Shown here piece after piece: positions 20,672-33,152 of a DNA stretch of 64,000 bases. The stretch is taken from the NCBI GenBank assembly GCA_025084515.1, contig JAJAGP010000437.1:1-64000 (forward strand), given 5' to 3'. The position numbers and the translations under genes were made by a program. Source of the stretch: Ancistrus triradiatus. Taxonomy: Eukaryota > Chordata > Actinopteri > Siluriformes > Loricariidae. The stretch's first letter is position 1. Every line of letters begins with the position of its first letter. Under the pieces are notes generated by a model. It was not told the DNA's origin and did not search any database. It worked only from the letters and a program-made list of their open reading frames with translations.

Positions 20672-21744
20672 CACTCACCGGACACCTTATTAGGTACACC
20701 GGGTTTGATCCCCATTTTGCCTTCAGAACAGCTTGCATTCTTCATGGCAAAGATTCAAAAAGGTGCTGGAAATATTCCTCAGAGATTTTTGTTCATATTG
20801 ACATGATGGCGTCATGCTGTTGCTGCTTCACATCTGTGATGCTGACCTCCAGTTCCCCCCACATCCCAAAGGTGCTCTATTGGACTGAGATCTGGGGACT
20901 GTGGAAGCCATTCAAGTGAACTCATTGTCAGAAAATGAGTACACTGTGATCATAAAGGGATGGACATGGTCAGCAACAATTCTCAGGTAGGCTGTGGTGT
21001 TTAAACAATGCTCAGTTGGTATTAAGAGGCCCAAAGTGTGTCAAGAAAGTATCCCCCACACCATTATACCACCACCAGCCTGAACAGTTAATACAATCAG
21101 GATGGATCCATGCTTTTATGTTGTTTACACCAGATTCTGACTCATAAATAGAATGTTACAGCAGAGATCAAGATTTGTCAGACCAGGAAACACTTTTCAA
21201 TCTTCTGTTGTCCAATTTTGGTGAGCCTGTGCAAAATGTAGCCTGTTCTTAGATGGCAGGAGTGACACCCACTGTGATCGTTCGCTGCCGTAGAGCATCT
21301 GCTTCAAGGTTTGATATGTTGTATGTTCCGAGAGGCTCTTCTGTTCTTTGGTTATAACAAGTGGTTAGGTAAGTTACTGTTTCCTTTCTATCAGCTTGAA
21401 CCAGTCAGACCAGTCTCCTCTGGCATCAACAAGGTACTTTTGCCTGAAAGTGCCCGCTGGATATTTTCTTGTTTTTGGTCCATTCTCTGTAAAACCTAGA
21501 GATAAATGTGTGACCATCCCAGTAGTTTCTGAAATACTCCGACCACCTCGTTTAGCGCCAACAGCCATGCCACGTTCAAAATCACTTAAATCGCCTTTCT
21601 TCTCCATTCTGATCCTTGGTTTGAAATAGGTCGTCTTGACCATGTCTACATGGCTAAATGCATTGAGTTGCTGCCATGTGATTGGCTGATATTTCCAACA
21701 TCAAGCAGTAGAACAGGTGTACCTAATAAAGTGGACACTGAGTG
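20672..21744 (-). pseudogene. Nearly full-length Tc1-like family A element
   Basis: The left end is CACTCACCGGACACCTTATT and the right end AATAAAGTGGACACTGAGTG, an inverted pair. The minus strand encodes a transposase from 21643: MVKTTYFKPRIRMEKKGDLS, DFERGMAVGAKRGGRSISE, then broken frames. The catalytic region recognisably includes a WTIEDW-like stretch near 21200 and the VPIEHCLNTTAYLRIVADHV-type segment near 20990. The DLSPIEHLW-type Glu motif near 20875-20890 and the C-terminus near 20700 follow. It is the best preserved family A copy in the window, yet frameshifted. Confidence 0.85.
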
Positions 21745-24089
21745 TACACCACCACAGTGTGGAAAAATGTGACAGTTATTGCTGTAATACTAAAACTGTG
21801 AACAAAATGGACTTGCAGTGGTTTGTTATTTTACAACTAAGAATACAGTAAAAGTTCAAATTCTTCGTGTTCACAAAGAACGTGTGGCCGGATTTTATGC
21901 TGTGATGTAACATTTAGTGTGTTAACAGGAACGTAATAATCAGTTAGTTCCTAGTGGCAATAATCTGATATTTGGGGTCATGGGCCCTGCAGTAATCTGA
22001 CTTTTAGTAAACCTCTTTCTTCACGAGTCAGCCATTTAATAGAATTTCTCAGTGGTCAGATTACCTTTGAAGTAGCTTTCGGTTTCCTGTCTAGCTGTGG
22101 TAGAATTTTTCTTTTATGTTACATAAGTCTAATACCAACACTTAAGTAATTGCGTAATAGATAAAACAGGCTCTTCATGTGTCTTAAAACCGGCTCTTTC
22201 AGTAATGTGTTAAGTGAAACTGTTAGTTTAGCTCCATGTTCTAATAGCAGGTGCAGGGATCTACGATAAGCTTTTTACCAAAGAGCACTGGTGCTCCTTA
22301 TTTGAAATTAACAGTAGCACACACAATCCACAAGCACAGACTTATTATTTAACATTTTACTTTATTTCTCCAGATTAGACATGAATAAATATTTTGTTCA
22401 GCAAAGCATGGGACAAATTGGATGTTCATTTTTGTCAAGGCAGGGTGAGGAAATTATCCAGCAAAAGTAGCTTTAATTTATAACAAAGCTATATTGAGGG
22501 AACAGATTCTGAGCTGTCCTTACCAAAAAAAACAAACAAAAAAAAACCACTCGGTTGTTTAAAAATATAATGAACATAAACATATTATGTAAACATGTTT
22601 TATACATTATAAAAGGTAATTTGTGATGATTTAAATGTAATTTTATTTTAAATAGTTTGTACCTACATATAAAAAAATTGGATTATTATTAGACTACACA
22701 GGATTATGTTGCAGACCTAATAAGAAAGAAAAAAAAAATAAAATGATTGAATTCCATTGTACCTGTTGTTTTGTTTCTCATGGATTAAATAGGTATGTAA
22801 ATGTACTTTTTTAAACAATAAATTTCACATATTAATACTTTGACTTTTGCTATTTGTAATCAATGATTTTATGTCCAGTTACCACCTAAATGTGCTAAAC
22901 CACAGGTCTCATACAGAAGGGCTTACATTTTCTCTCATGCAAGTAATAATATTAGCCTTAAGGAAAGATTACAATTTCGGTAAGATGGCAAAGACTAGAT
23001 TCCAGACATGTAAAACTTTGCAAGCATTCGTGGTAGCGGTTGTAGTACATGTATATACTGACTGCGTGCAGAGGGCGTGTACAATCGGTGAAGCAATCGT
23101 TGGTCTGATTTTGTATTTTTTAGCTTGAATTATATTTGAATTAATTGTGTTAAGTATTCCAAGTTGTTTGGTATCTTGAGGCCCCTCGTGTCGATTATGT
23201 TATGACCCTAACTTTCTTTGTTGTTCACATATTTATTTTTAAACTTTATTGAGGTGAATAAAGTCACTCTCCTCTGTGCTGTATGTGATGGTTAACCATA
23301 TAACTGGAGGACAGAATTAGTAGTGGTCATGTAAACATGAATAAAAGTGAAAAAAGTGAATTATGACAGTGCTAAACCTGTCACTGAATACCTGTAATGA
23401 TCACATAACATTTGGTTGTTTGTCTAGTGTAAAAGCTACTAATAGCATAAGGTAGAAGGACACACTAAGAGCCTGATTATGCCTTGGTTTTTGGTGGCAA
23501 TTTTGGTGGTTGAGTTCACTCAACTGCGTGAAAAGTCAGGTGTAAACACACCTGAGACACAGTGTGATCGGACCACTCAGCTACATTTCCAGGTAGTGAG
23601 TGGTGTATCTTGACCATATTTTATGCAAGTATAAATGGAAAGAGTATTCTGTATTCTCATAGACGCATGCAAGTGGAAATGTCTGCTCCCCACCCAACAC
23701 TGACACTGGTAAAACAGAAAAAGTAAAAAAAAAAAACTAAATAACTGTTGGTACTGCTGTGTGAGGATGTGAGTTTATTTACCGGTGTTGATGATGGACC
23801 ACTGCTTGTGGTATTACTTTCTGTTGAAATAGTCCTTCGCATTTTCTGATGAAGCTGTTATGAGGATGTGCGAGCCATCTATTCTTCTGCTGCATTGTGG
23901 GAATCCTTTTGCCAACGTAATATGTTGATGTAGGAGTGCCTTCAGTGCTCAAGCACACTTGGCAGCAGAGGAGGCAGAAGTACACAAGTTCTTGATTTGA
24001 GTAAAAGCGCTACCATTCTGACCAAAAAATACTCAAGTAAAAGTTGAAGTGTAGCTCATACATTTTACTCAAGCAGAAGTATAAAAATA
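21745..24089. other. Intron, no element recognised
   Basis: AT-rich DNA without clear exons or terminal repeats. The open stretch at 22847-23128 (93 codons) has no recognisable domain. 23650-23990 has short open frames on the minus strand that also match nothing known to me. Confidence 0.4.
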
Positions 24090-25275
24090 CGTAACAACAG
24101 TATGGTTTCATGCCAAGGAAGAGCACCATGGATGAGATTTTCGCTTTGAGACTGCTGATGGAGAAGTATAGAGATGGTCAGAAAGAGCTACACTGCGTCT
24201 TTGTGGATTTGGAGAAAGCTTATGACAGGGTGCCAAGGGAGGAACTGTGGTGGTGTATGAGGAAGTCTCGAGTGGCTGAAAAGTACGTGGATTAGTGAAG
24301 ACATGTATGATAACAGCGTGACAGCGGTGAGAGTGCTGTAGGAGTGACAGATAGCTTCAAGGAGAGGTGGGACTGCATAAGGGATCGGGCCCAGGGGTCC
24401 CTTCTTATTTGCTCTGGTGATGGACAGACTAACAGATGAGGTCAGACAGGAATCGCCAGGTGGACTATGATGTTTGCAGACGACATTGGGCTGTAGTGAG
24501 ACAGGGAACCAGGTAGAAGAGAACTTGGAGAGGTGGAGGTATATATGGAAAGGAGAGGAATGAAAGTAAACTGTAGTTTAAGACAGAATACATGTTGTGT
24601 AAATGAAAGGGAGTGCAGGTGGAAAAGGTCAGGCTACATGGATCAGTGGATCACAAAGGTCAGGAGTTCAGGTACTTGGGATCAATGTCCAAGGAAATGG
24701 GGAGTGTGGAAAGGAGGTAAAGAAGAGAGTACAGGAGGATGGGCGGGTGGAGAAGAGTGTGGAGGGCTGTGTGACAAAAAGGTCGCAGCAAAAAAGTGAA
24801 AGGAAAGATTTAGAAGAGATCTTCCTTGTAGTGAGACCAGGCCTTTTGTAGGCTTAGAGACATGGCACTGACAAAGAGCCAGGAAGACAGAGCTGGAGGT
24901 GGCAGACTTAAGATGTTGAGGGTTTCTTTAGGAGTGTCTAGGGTGGAAGGGATTAGGAATGAGATCATCAGGAGGGGACAGCACAAGTTGGAAAATTGGG
25001 AGACAAAATTCGAGAGGGGAGGGATGAGATGGTTTGGAACAGTGCAGAGGAGGGATTAGTGGATATATTGGTAGGAGGAGGTTGGGATGGAGGATGCCAG
25101 GCAAGAGACGGAGAGGCAGACCAAAGAGGAGGTTCTTTGGTTGTGGTAAATGAAGATATGCAGGGGATGGGGTGAGAGTAGAGGACGTGGTTGGACAGGT
25201 GAGGTGGGAAAACGTTTAAACTCGCTGTGGTGACCCTGATAAAGGGAGAAGCCGACAGAAGAAGAAGAAGAAGAA
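24090..25275 (+). pseudogene. Non-LTR retrotransposon reverse-transcriptase relic
   Basis: The 5' truncated copy begins in the RT domain: QYGFMPRKSTMDEIFALR, then VFVDLEKAYDRVPREELW (RT motif A). MMFADDIGL (motif C, FADD) follows at about 24465-24491. Next come ERRGMKVN, LGINVQGNGECGKEVKKRVQ, LKMLRVSLGVSRVEGIRNEI, RWFGTVQRRD and the GRRQ-like basic tail region near 25090-25130. The 3' end is CTGTGGTGACCCTGATAAAG GGAGAAGCCGACAGAAG with a GAA tail. Several stops and frameshifts are present. The layout suggests an RTE- or BovB-like LINE, clade not certain. Confidence 0.8.
25257..25275. repeat. (GAA)n tail of the LINE copy
   Basis: About six GAA units form the 3' tail of the retrotransposon copy. 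Confidence 0.85.
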
Positions 25276-25384
25276 GTATAAAAATACGTGCTACTAAATT
25301 TAAAGAAAAGTATAACGAAATTTTCTTTAAAAAGCCTTTTCAATTTTTGAAAATGGTTTTTATTTGTGGTTGACAGATCTTAAT

Positions 25385-25920
25385 TTTTATTCTTAATGGC
25401 CGATGCCAGTATCTAGACGCGCAGGGTGACTGGCCAGTTATAATGCCAGTATCACAGTTGTTTCAGCTGATAAAAAATTAATAATGTAAATGAGACACAA
25501 AATTACTTACTAAAATGAATGTTATTATAAGCTATAAATGCACATTATCTCGTCTTTTTATTAAATAAAAAAATGCAGTTTTGTTGCCCTTAACAACAAC
25601 ATTATTACCAGATATCAGTGTATTCTTATTCTGGAGAAAAAAACATGAAAATGTTGTAAACTACTTGCAAAAAATAACACAGGAGTTTAGAGTAGTGCAC
25701 CTGGTAGCAGCATATTTTTGTGTAATCCCATTTATCATTTGTAAGGCAGCACGTTGGAATGGAGGAAACAAAAGTTCTCATCTCTCATAAAATGGCAATT
25801 TATACTGCTGAATCTTCAATCAAACAATCTTCAATGACTGTTATCTCAGTATTTTTGTTTTTTTTGGGACTTGTCCGGCCAGTTAATCAGCTACCGGTTG
25901 GAATGCAGGAAGGTTTCGCG
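25385..25920. repeat. Diverged non-autonomous repeat, copy 1
   Basis: ATAAGCTATAAATGCACATT, TGTTGCCCTTAACAACAACA, TTACCAGATATCAGTG and CTTGCAAAAAATAACA recur in the same order at 40590-40985 (copy 2). Both copies probably belong to one hAT-like non-autonomous family, but termini are unclear here. Confidence 0.4.
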
Positions 25921-26802
25921 CAATTTTATCCCATTATTTATGAATATCAGTCTAATGAATGCATTCCAACGGGCCGATGCGTTTACCCAAACATGCATTA
26001 ATCCGACATTAATTCGTATAACTCTGTTTATAGGACACTACATGAATCATATGCAAAAATCATGACCAATGATTTATCCTTAGCTGACCACAGCAATCAG
26101 AATAAAACAAACCCATTTTCAGACATGAGAGAACCAAAATATTAACAAAATGCTTATTTTTATAAAGGCTGCCAATTGCTAAAACTAGGACATGCTAATA
26201 TTCAGTTAATGTCCATGTTATTGAACCCAAACAATATTTTTCATCAATATTTGAAACAACTTCACTGCCATTTATTTTCTTAGTCTAAACAAAACTAGAG
26301 CTTCACCAACTTAGAAACAGTTCTTGTAAACACTCCACTACAATACTTTAATTAAAAAAAATACTCTTATGCATTTTTTAGAAATATGATATACTTTTTA
26401 ATATACCTTTTATATTTCAACACAGAAATAGAAACTTACCGTCATAGGGACATGAACATATCTAGTGTATGTTAATAAACAGTGTAAAGTGTATGCATGA
26501 CTTTTTGGAGTAGAATGCCATTATGTCATACAATTTAAAAGTGTTTTAATACTTAGTTTTTATAAATATAGACTTTATATTTAGACTCTCACACAACTCC
26601 GAACACGGCTGCCCACCTGCGTGAAGGCTTGGCATACTGGATGGTTCCGTGGTGGCAGTATTTCTTTTTTGAAATTTTGAGGCATCTGAGTATCTCTATG
26701 TCTGTCTATGGTATATCATATAAAATGCTGATAATATAGAACTTCCTAAATACAAAAAACAAAAAACAAAAAATAAAAAAGGATTTTATAAAAGGAAAAG
26801 TA
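25921..26802. other. Intron, no element recognised
   Basis: Very AT-rich DNA. Nothing with coding homology or terminal repeats was seen. Confidence 0.4.
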
Positions 26803-27361
26803 CCGTATTTGGTGTATATAGAAGCGCACAGGTTATAAGGCGCGATATCATGATCGACCTTCTAACGTTCTATTTTCATAACTAAGCGCACCGAGTTATA
26901 CCCGGCACATTAAATGAAGCAAACCTCTTAAGTTCCCTGAAGCTCAGTTTGGTCTTTTTACCTGGCGCGGGTCTTCTTGCTCCTCCACTTCCGTATCATT
27001 GATCGTTAGTTGAATTCTCTCGCAGCTGCATCTATGTCAAGTTGTACTGCGTGACTGATCGCGTTGCGGTCTGAAATCCGCTTTGAAATAATGAATGGAA
27101 TGCACGTACCCTAAGCTGAAGCACAGACCGTATTACTCCGCTATTGCTGCGCACTACGGTGGCGTAAGTTCGTAAACTACAAGGCCGTGCTAAAACATTT
27201 GACAGATTATGAGCGCAATGTACCCATCTCAATTGGTATAGGTCTGAAAGCACAAACCAGAATTAATCATACATTAGGTGCCACCGAATTTTTTAAGGCG
27301 CATGTCGATTTTTGAGAAAGTTAAAGAATTTTAAGTTGCCGCCCTTGGTCCGAAAAATACG
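26803..27361 (-). mobile_element. pogo-like MITE, copy 2
   Basis: It starts CCGTATTTGGTGTATATAGA after TA and ends GGTCCGAAAAATAC, followed by GTA in place of GG TA. The inner sequence is the reverse complement of copy 1, including the HTH-like stretch near 26965-27030 now broken by indels. It is the most decayed of the three copies. Confidence 0.75.
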
Positions 27362-28969
27362 TAACGTGGTATGTTTAAAAAATGTGTGTGTAAAAGCACG
27401 ATTTTTTCTGTGAATGCAGTAAAGAAAACGTAAAATGTATTAAGTTATAGAGCTAATCAAAGCAAGTTACAGATACTTAAAAAAAATATTAAAGTAAAGG
27501 TAACAAGGATTTGTCCTTCAAATTACTTACCACCTCTGTTTAGCGAAACGGAAGGATTACAGCTGATTTGATGAGAAAGAAAAGGCGTTAATGGTGTATA
27601 TTCTTGTGCCTGTAGGAAAGGACCACTGATTTGCTGCGATTTCACACAGGTGGTGGTCATTTTGTTCCCCCCTCAAATTAAGTTGAATGTCTGGTGTAGC
27701 TCATGAAAGTGTGACAGGTATGCTGCATTCATGAAACCAGTCAAGTCCAGACCTCTCATGTCCAAAACATTTCTGGACAGTAGTAGTGCTGACCACTGCA
27801 GAAATGAGAGCAGCTGCCAACCAAAACCACCTTCTGTGCCAAAGCAGAAGCGTTGTGTTTTGTAGAAGATTTTGCCCTTATTTGACAGTTTATAATATGG
27901 TGGTAATAGCCTATGAGAAACCACGTAGGTTTCAAGAAGTAAAATGAAAACGGTGTATGTTTGTCGGTGTGCTTTATACATGGAAAAGTAAGAATCAGAT
28001 CTCACTTGGTCATTCCAGGAATGCTTTATATTGAAATCCGGCCTAAGTATATCCAGATACAATGCAGATATGAAACGCATGTTAACGCAAGATGTAAACA
28101 GGCTATAATTCCAATTTGCTCACTGGCCCATGCTGCCATCTACTTCAAACATACTCCAATATCCAAGTACACAATTCTAGTTTGCTTGGATGTGAGCGTT
28201 TTTCAGTTACATTACCATGTCAGGTGAATGTTGTTCTTGAAAATAGTAGGTCATACACAAACAAGACTTGAGACTGAGATTTGGTTAGTTGTAATGTTGC
28301 ACTTAATGTTGGATTCAAGTAACTGGGAGTTTAAATCCCATAAATGCCATGACTTTAACTCACCAATTTATACCACATCAATACATTTAAGTGTGGGATT
28401 TGATTTTCTGTACCTGCGTTTTCTGGTTGAATACTTCGTGTTTTTGTGCACATGGTACTAGGGAATGCTGAATGGCTACCAGATCGAAACGTGCTTGCTT
28501 GCTCTGTGTGCATTTGGAGAGCTGTGTGGTGGCCTTTGCTCTTCTATAGTAGTGTTTACTGCCTGAAACTAGTTTATAAGTTGAAGATTGCTGTGAATCT
28601 GTTGATTGTGTGGGTTGAAGGACACTTCCAACATGTCAGGATTAGGATTTTGGGTCTGGGAATTGTTGCCGAGTTTGCTGTGATGGTATTCTGTGATAAT
28701 TAAACTGAAATAGTTAAACAGTTAAAAGGTCTGTCCCAGAATAGATCGTCAAAAACATACTTTTTCTGGGTATCACTTCAAGATTTTTAAAACAAGGTTA
28801 CATTTTGAATTGCAAACAATTACTAAATTACTGAAGGCTAAGAACAATCACTTTACAATTTAATTTCAAACCTTAACTATGGCAGTGTTAACTATGTTGA
28901 TGTGGTTTGTACTCACTTAGAAAACCTTAATTTTAAGTATGTAGAAGCCAACTAGATGAGTTTGATGAT
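27362..28969. other. Intron, no element recognised
   Basis: No repeat ends or splice-flanked coding homology were seen. A 135-codon open stretch on the minus strand (27673-28080) is the longest unexplained frame in the window. It is rich in Leu, Tyr, Ser and His with no domain I recognise, and is probably accidental. Confidence 0.35.
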
Positions 28970-29146
28970 ACATTTACAGCATTTAGCAGACGCACTTATC
29001 CAAAGCGACTTACAATTGATACAATCCAAGCAATTGTGGGTTAAGGGTCTTGCTCAAGGACATAACAGTGGCAGCTTGGCAGAGGCGGGATTTGAACCCT
29101 GGACCTTCTGGTCCATAGTACTTAACCGCTAGGCTACCACAGTCCC
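28970..29146 (-). repeat. tRNA-derived SINE, copy 2 (full)
   Basis: This is the reverse complement of the SINE at 18499. The plus strand starts TACATTTACAGCATTTAGCA, continues with GACGCACTTATCCAAAGCGA, has the B box as GGATTTGAACC and ends GCTAGGCTACCACAGTCCC (A box). Head and tail are both present. Confidence 0.88.
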
Positions 29147-29186
29147 ATGATACTGTAGTGCGACTGACCTGTGATCTTATTAGCGC

Positions 29187-29188
<2 letters not shown>

Positions 29189-29258
<70 letters not shown>
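29189..29258. repeat. (AT)n microsatellite, about 70 bp
   Basis: A pure AT run lies between a SINE and a family C fragment. Its length is prone to variation and assembly error. Confidence 0.97.
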
Positions 29259-29261
<3 letters not shown>

Positions 29262-29299
29262 TTTATTTTTGTATTTATTTATAATCTGTACACACCACA

Positions 29300-29770
29300 C
29301 AGTGGGGCAAACGTTATTTAATCAGCCACTGATTGTTGCAAGTTTCTCCTAATTAGAAAGATGAGAGAGGTCTGTCATTTTCGTCATAGGACACTTCAAC
29401 TATGAGAGGCAACAAATGAGAAATAATCAAGGAAACCACATTGTAAGTATGTGGTCGATAAATTTGGTTCAAAACTTCAATACTGTGTAACATAACGTTT
29501 GTTGGCAATGACAGAGGTCAAACGTTTCCTCTAAGTCTTCACCCGGTTTGCACAAACTGTAGCTGGTATTTTGGCCCATTCCTCCATGCAGATCTCCTCT
29601 AGAGCAGTGATGTTTGTTACCATCAGTAACACACTACGTCGAGAGGGACTCAGATCCTGCAGTGCCAGGCGTGCCCCCCTGCTTAAGCCAGTACATGTCC
29701 AGCCCTGTCTGAAGTTTGCCAGAGAGCATATGGATGAAGCACAAGAGTGTGTTTTTAATGTGTTACAGTA
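29300..29770. pseudogene. Chimeric Tc1-like family C relic
   Basis: From 29300 (CAGTGGGGCAAACGTTATTT) to about 29612 the DNA is the terminal repeat and minus-strand transposase C-terminus, ending at GAGATCTGCATGGAGGAATG (reverse complement near 29595). From about 29613 to 29770 it switches to the plus strand of the mid-transposase: ISNTLRREGLRSCSARRAPL, LKPVHVQ and LKFAREHMDEAQE. Opposite-strand pieces of one gene have been joined. Confidence 0.75.
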
Positions 29771-29929
29771 GTGATGTATGACTTGCTGTCTTGGTGTGTA
29801 AAAGTGCGGTCTGGGGTGAGTTGCAATTTAGTGTCTTTGCCTATATTTGTACTCTTGCACTAACTGGTGAAAGGATCTTATCAAGGGTGTAATAACGTAC
29901 ACATTTAGCAAGTTTGTAGTCATTGATAT

Positions 29930-30140
29930 TTGTGTGGTCAATGTCACGAAGTTAAAGCTAGTGAGGGAATAGAGCCAGGTACAAGCCAGCAGCTCCTGTC
30001 ATCTTTCTTTAGAAATTGTTTCTGTATTCTGGCATTTGTAATTTTTAGACTGACAGAAAATTGGAATCGGCTGGTCATATATTAAAGAAATCGGAAATCG
30101 GAATCGGACAGGAAAATTGCAATCATTGCATGTCTAATAC
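29930..30140. repeat. hAT-like repeat fragment (AAAGCTAGTGAG family)
   Basis: GTTAAAGCTAGTGAGGGAAT, AGAGCCAGGTACAAGCCAGC and the end GGAATCGGACAGGAAAATTG, CAATCATTGCATGTCTAA. The same unit, in pieces, is at 34088-34290 and 53350-53570. Confidence 0.5.
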
Positions 30141-30409
30141 AAATGTAGTTTGTTAATCATAAGGCAGTATATCAGGTGCTTATGGAAACAACAACACTAT
30201 TAAACATTATGATTGGTGACAACTAAGAAGTTACTGGTGGGTTTGGATCACTTCAAGTTAATGCGCCAAACTTTAAACTGCATAGAAACCCAGTGCACGA
30301 TAGTCATTTATAATACTTTGGTACTACAACACTACTTCCAACAATCACTGAGGCATACTCTCCACAGCTATACAATATTTGTCAAGTTTGTTGTTTTGCT
30401 GTGTTGTGA

Positions 30410-30410
<1 letters not shown>

Positions 30411-30470
<60 letters not shown>
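30411..30470. repeat. (CA)n microsatellite, about 60 bp
   Basis: A pure CA run of about 30 units. The His/Thr-repeat frames it generates are artefacts. Confidence 0.98.
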
Positions 30471-30473
<3 letters not shown>

Positions 30474-30510
30474 AGTTCTCTGTTCTCAAGGCTTTCTTGC
30501 AGTAATATTA

Positions 30511-30701
30511 TTTACATTTACAGCATTTAGCAGACGCCCTTATCCAGAGCGACTTACAATTGATACAATATTACAATCCAAGCAATTGTGGATTAAGAGC
30601 CTTGCTCAAGGACCCAACAGTGGCAGCTTGGCAGAGGTGGGATTTGAACCCTGGACTTTTTAGTCCATAGTCCGGTACCTTAACCGCTAGTGGTACAGTC
30701 C
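30511..30701 (-). repeat. tRNA-derived SINE, copy 3 (full)
   Basis: The plus strand starts TTTACATTTACAGCATTTAG and continues CAGACGCCCTTATCCAGAGC. The B box appears as GGATTTGAACC and the A-box region as CCGCTAGTGGTACAG. It has the same structure as the copy at 28970. Confidence 0.85.
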
Positions 30702-31171
30702 ACAGTACCACTGTATAATATTATACTATAATATTAAACTATAATAATGGTTACAGAACTTGTTCATTTCATATTTAACCACATTATTTTACTATCACTA
30801 TTTAGGTTGCTGTCTTACAACTTATTTGATTAAGGAAATTGCCTGTAATGTGATCATTCGTAATTATTAAATGTATAAACTTTCTGTTGTAGTATAGTGA
30901 AGAGCAGACATGGTTCAGAGATGTTATTGAATGTGTACTAGACCCGTATCTCCGAAGTCTGATATGTTTAGTAAGGCCAGTGTCGGTGACGATATTTATC
31001 CAGTGTTTCAGATCTGTGCATCACAAATTTTAAGCTGCTGGCTGCTTTTAGATTTGTTAGAAACAAATTAGATTTGTTTCTGGCCCTTCTATTTTTTTCT
31101 TGTTGTTTATGTTCCTGCGTGAACACTGTAATACATCTGTCAACTCCTAGCTGATATGATCTTCTAGATAG
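30702..31171. other. Intron, no element recognised
   Basis: AT-rich; no coding homology or repeat ends were recognised. Confidence 0.4.
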
Positions 31172-31640
31172 TACACTGTCAGCCATACCATTAAAACAAC
31201 TGACAGGTAAGTGAATAACATTGATTATCTTGTTACATTGGCACCTGTTAAGGAGTGGGATATATTAGGCAGCAAGTGAGTAGTGAGTTGTTGATGATGT
31301 GTTGGAAGCAGGCATAATGGGCAGTCATAAGGATCTGAGTAACTTTGACAAGAGCCGAACTCTGAGGCTAGACGAGTGGATCAGAGCATCTCTAAAATGG
31401 CAGGTCTTGTGGGGTGTTCCCGGCATGCAATGGTTAGTACCTCCCAAATGTGGTTAAGGGAAGGACAACTAGTGAACCGGCGACAGATTTGTGGTTCCCC
31501 AAGGCTCATTGATGCATGTGGGGAGCAAAGGCTAGCTCATATGATCCAATCCCACAGAAGAGCTGCTTTAGCACAAATTGCATATTTGCACAAAGTTACT
31601 GCTGGCTATGATAGAATGGTGTAAGAATACACAGTGTTAG
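31172..31640 (+). pseudogene. Tc1-like family D, N-terminal half
   Basis: The left end ACACTGTCAGCCATACCATT leads to an ATG at 31317 (MGSHKDLSNFDKSR). After a frame change the HTH continues: SISKMAGLVGCSRHAMVSTS, QMWLREGQLVNRRQICGSPR, LIDACGEQRLAHMIQSHRRA. It stops after AGYDRMV. The catalytic part is missing here; a piece of the matching C-terminal half of this family lies at 62478-62892 on the other strand. Confidence 0.82.
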
Positions 31641-33152
31641 AAATGGAAGGATTGATCAACTATGTATCGATATTGACCAATATTTCTCTAATTTAGCCAA
31701 TCATGAGAGTCAATTAATGGTGAAACTAAAGAGCCATTTTTTGCGAGATAATTTGCTGCAGACTTGTGCGATACCATTTCTTTATTTCCATCTAGCGTTT
31801 CATCCACGGTGTGCAACCTGGTATGACGTCCTTGGTCACAGGTCCTTGCAGTTCCTAGCTGAAATGCTAGATGGCAATACAGACACTCTAACCTTTGACT
31901 AAGGGGCTAAAACAGTGGATGAAAACCCATATTCTGTTCAGCTGCATGTTCAGCTGCATGTTCATTATCATATAATAGATCCGTTTAAACCATGGCTGCG
32001 TACAGAATGGCTTAAATACTTAAATAGTATATAAATAGTATATAAATACAATATGCACTAGGTGTGGGGGTGAGGGGGTAATCCATTCTTGGGTGCATTG
32101 CTATGCGGACGTGACAAAAATAAATTATTATGAAGTGTATCCCAGCATGCTTTGCAAGACTAAACTCTACCTTATTATCTTATTTGGTCTTATAATCAAA
32201 TGGTATTTCCAGAGTTTATGTAGTTTGTCTATGTAGTTAAATAGTTGGTTCTGCACTAGCCTAAGGCTGATTAATTAAAATTGTGACAAACTTTGATATA
32301 CTCTATTTCTGTGTTATTTCAGTGCTTGAATTTTACGTCTTGTTTCTAATGTCTTTGGAGTTCAGTAATTTGCTTAGAACTCTGACAAATATACAGAACA
32401 GTAAATAGCCCGAATACATTTAGAAATAAATGTAGCACAATAAAATGAAGTGTTTGCATTATTTGGTCAGATACATGTAGATCTATACCTACTGAACTGT
32501 AAAAATCTCCTTTACCATCCAGATACACATGGAATTTTCTGCTTGGTGCTGAAGACAGCTCACCTATTGGTTATCCACATTGTTCATGTCATTGCTTCCA
32601 TGAGCCTTAAGACTTGTCACGACAAGAAAAAGACAGAGTTAAGACACCTATTCTGAGCACCTTACATCAAACGATCGAGATGACACGAGCACAACGGAAC
32701 TCTAGCAAGAATTATGATTTTATTCCGATATTGGAAATTTGTTTGTGATAGTGAAATTGCTTGAAAAGTCATTTGGTGTAAGGCCAGCAGTACTGACACA
32801 GCGATCCCCACAATCTACAATGAGAAAAAAAACTGAGGTCATAGGATCACTGTGAGGGGGGGGAAAAATTCCTATACAGAAAAAAGATGCATCGATAATT
32901 GATTAATAATCAAATCACAGCCCTCTGAATTGTAATCGAATCAAATTGTGAGGTGCCTAGTGATTTCCACCCATAAAAAAAAATGCAGACGATACACACC
33001 CTACTAATGACTGCTATCAATCAGAAGCATTTGGGAAAAATTGCCATGCCTAAAATATAAGTTGAATTTGGCACTCTATCATATCTGCTATACATCAAGT
33101 AATCTTAAACACATTGTTTCTATAGAAAGCTCTGTGCTCATCACAGTGAATG
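31641..33152. other. Intron, no element recognised
   Basis: No coding homology. Short internal duplications occur at 31942-31965 (AGCTGCATGTTC twice) and 32018-32048 (TAAATAGTATA repeated). 32905-33000 has AT-rich phrases such as ATAATTGATTAATAATCAAA that look like a hAT remnant. Confidence 0.4.

Noticed and set aside
24110..24295. A host reverse-transcriptase-like gene
   Set aside because: The frame breaks after 61 codons and further RT pieces follow in other frames with a GAA tail, as expected for a dead LINE copy.
29158..29352. Open frames with Tyr-Ile repeats
   Set aside because: They are translations of the (AT)n microsatellite.
30213..30663. Open frames with His-Thr repeats
   Set aside because: They are translations of the (CA)n microsatellite joined to a SINE.
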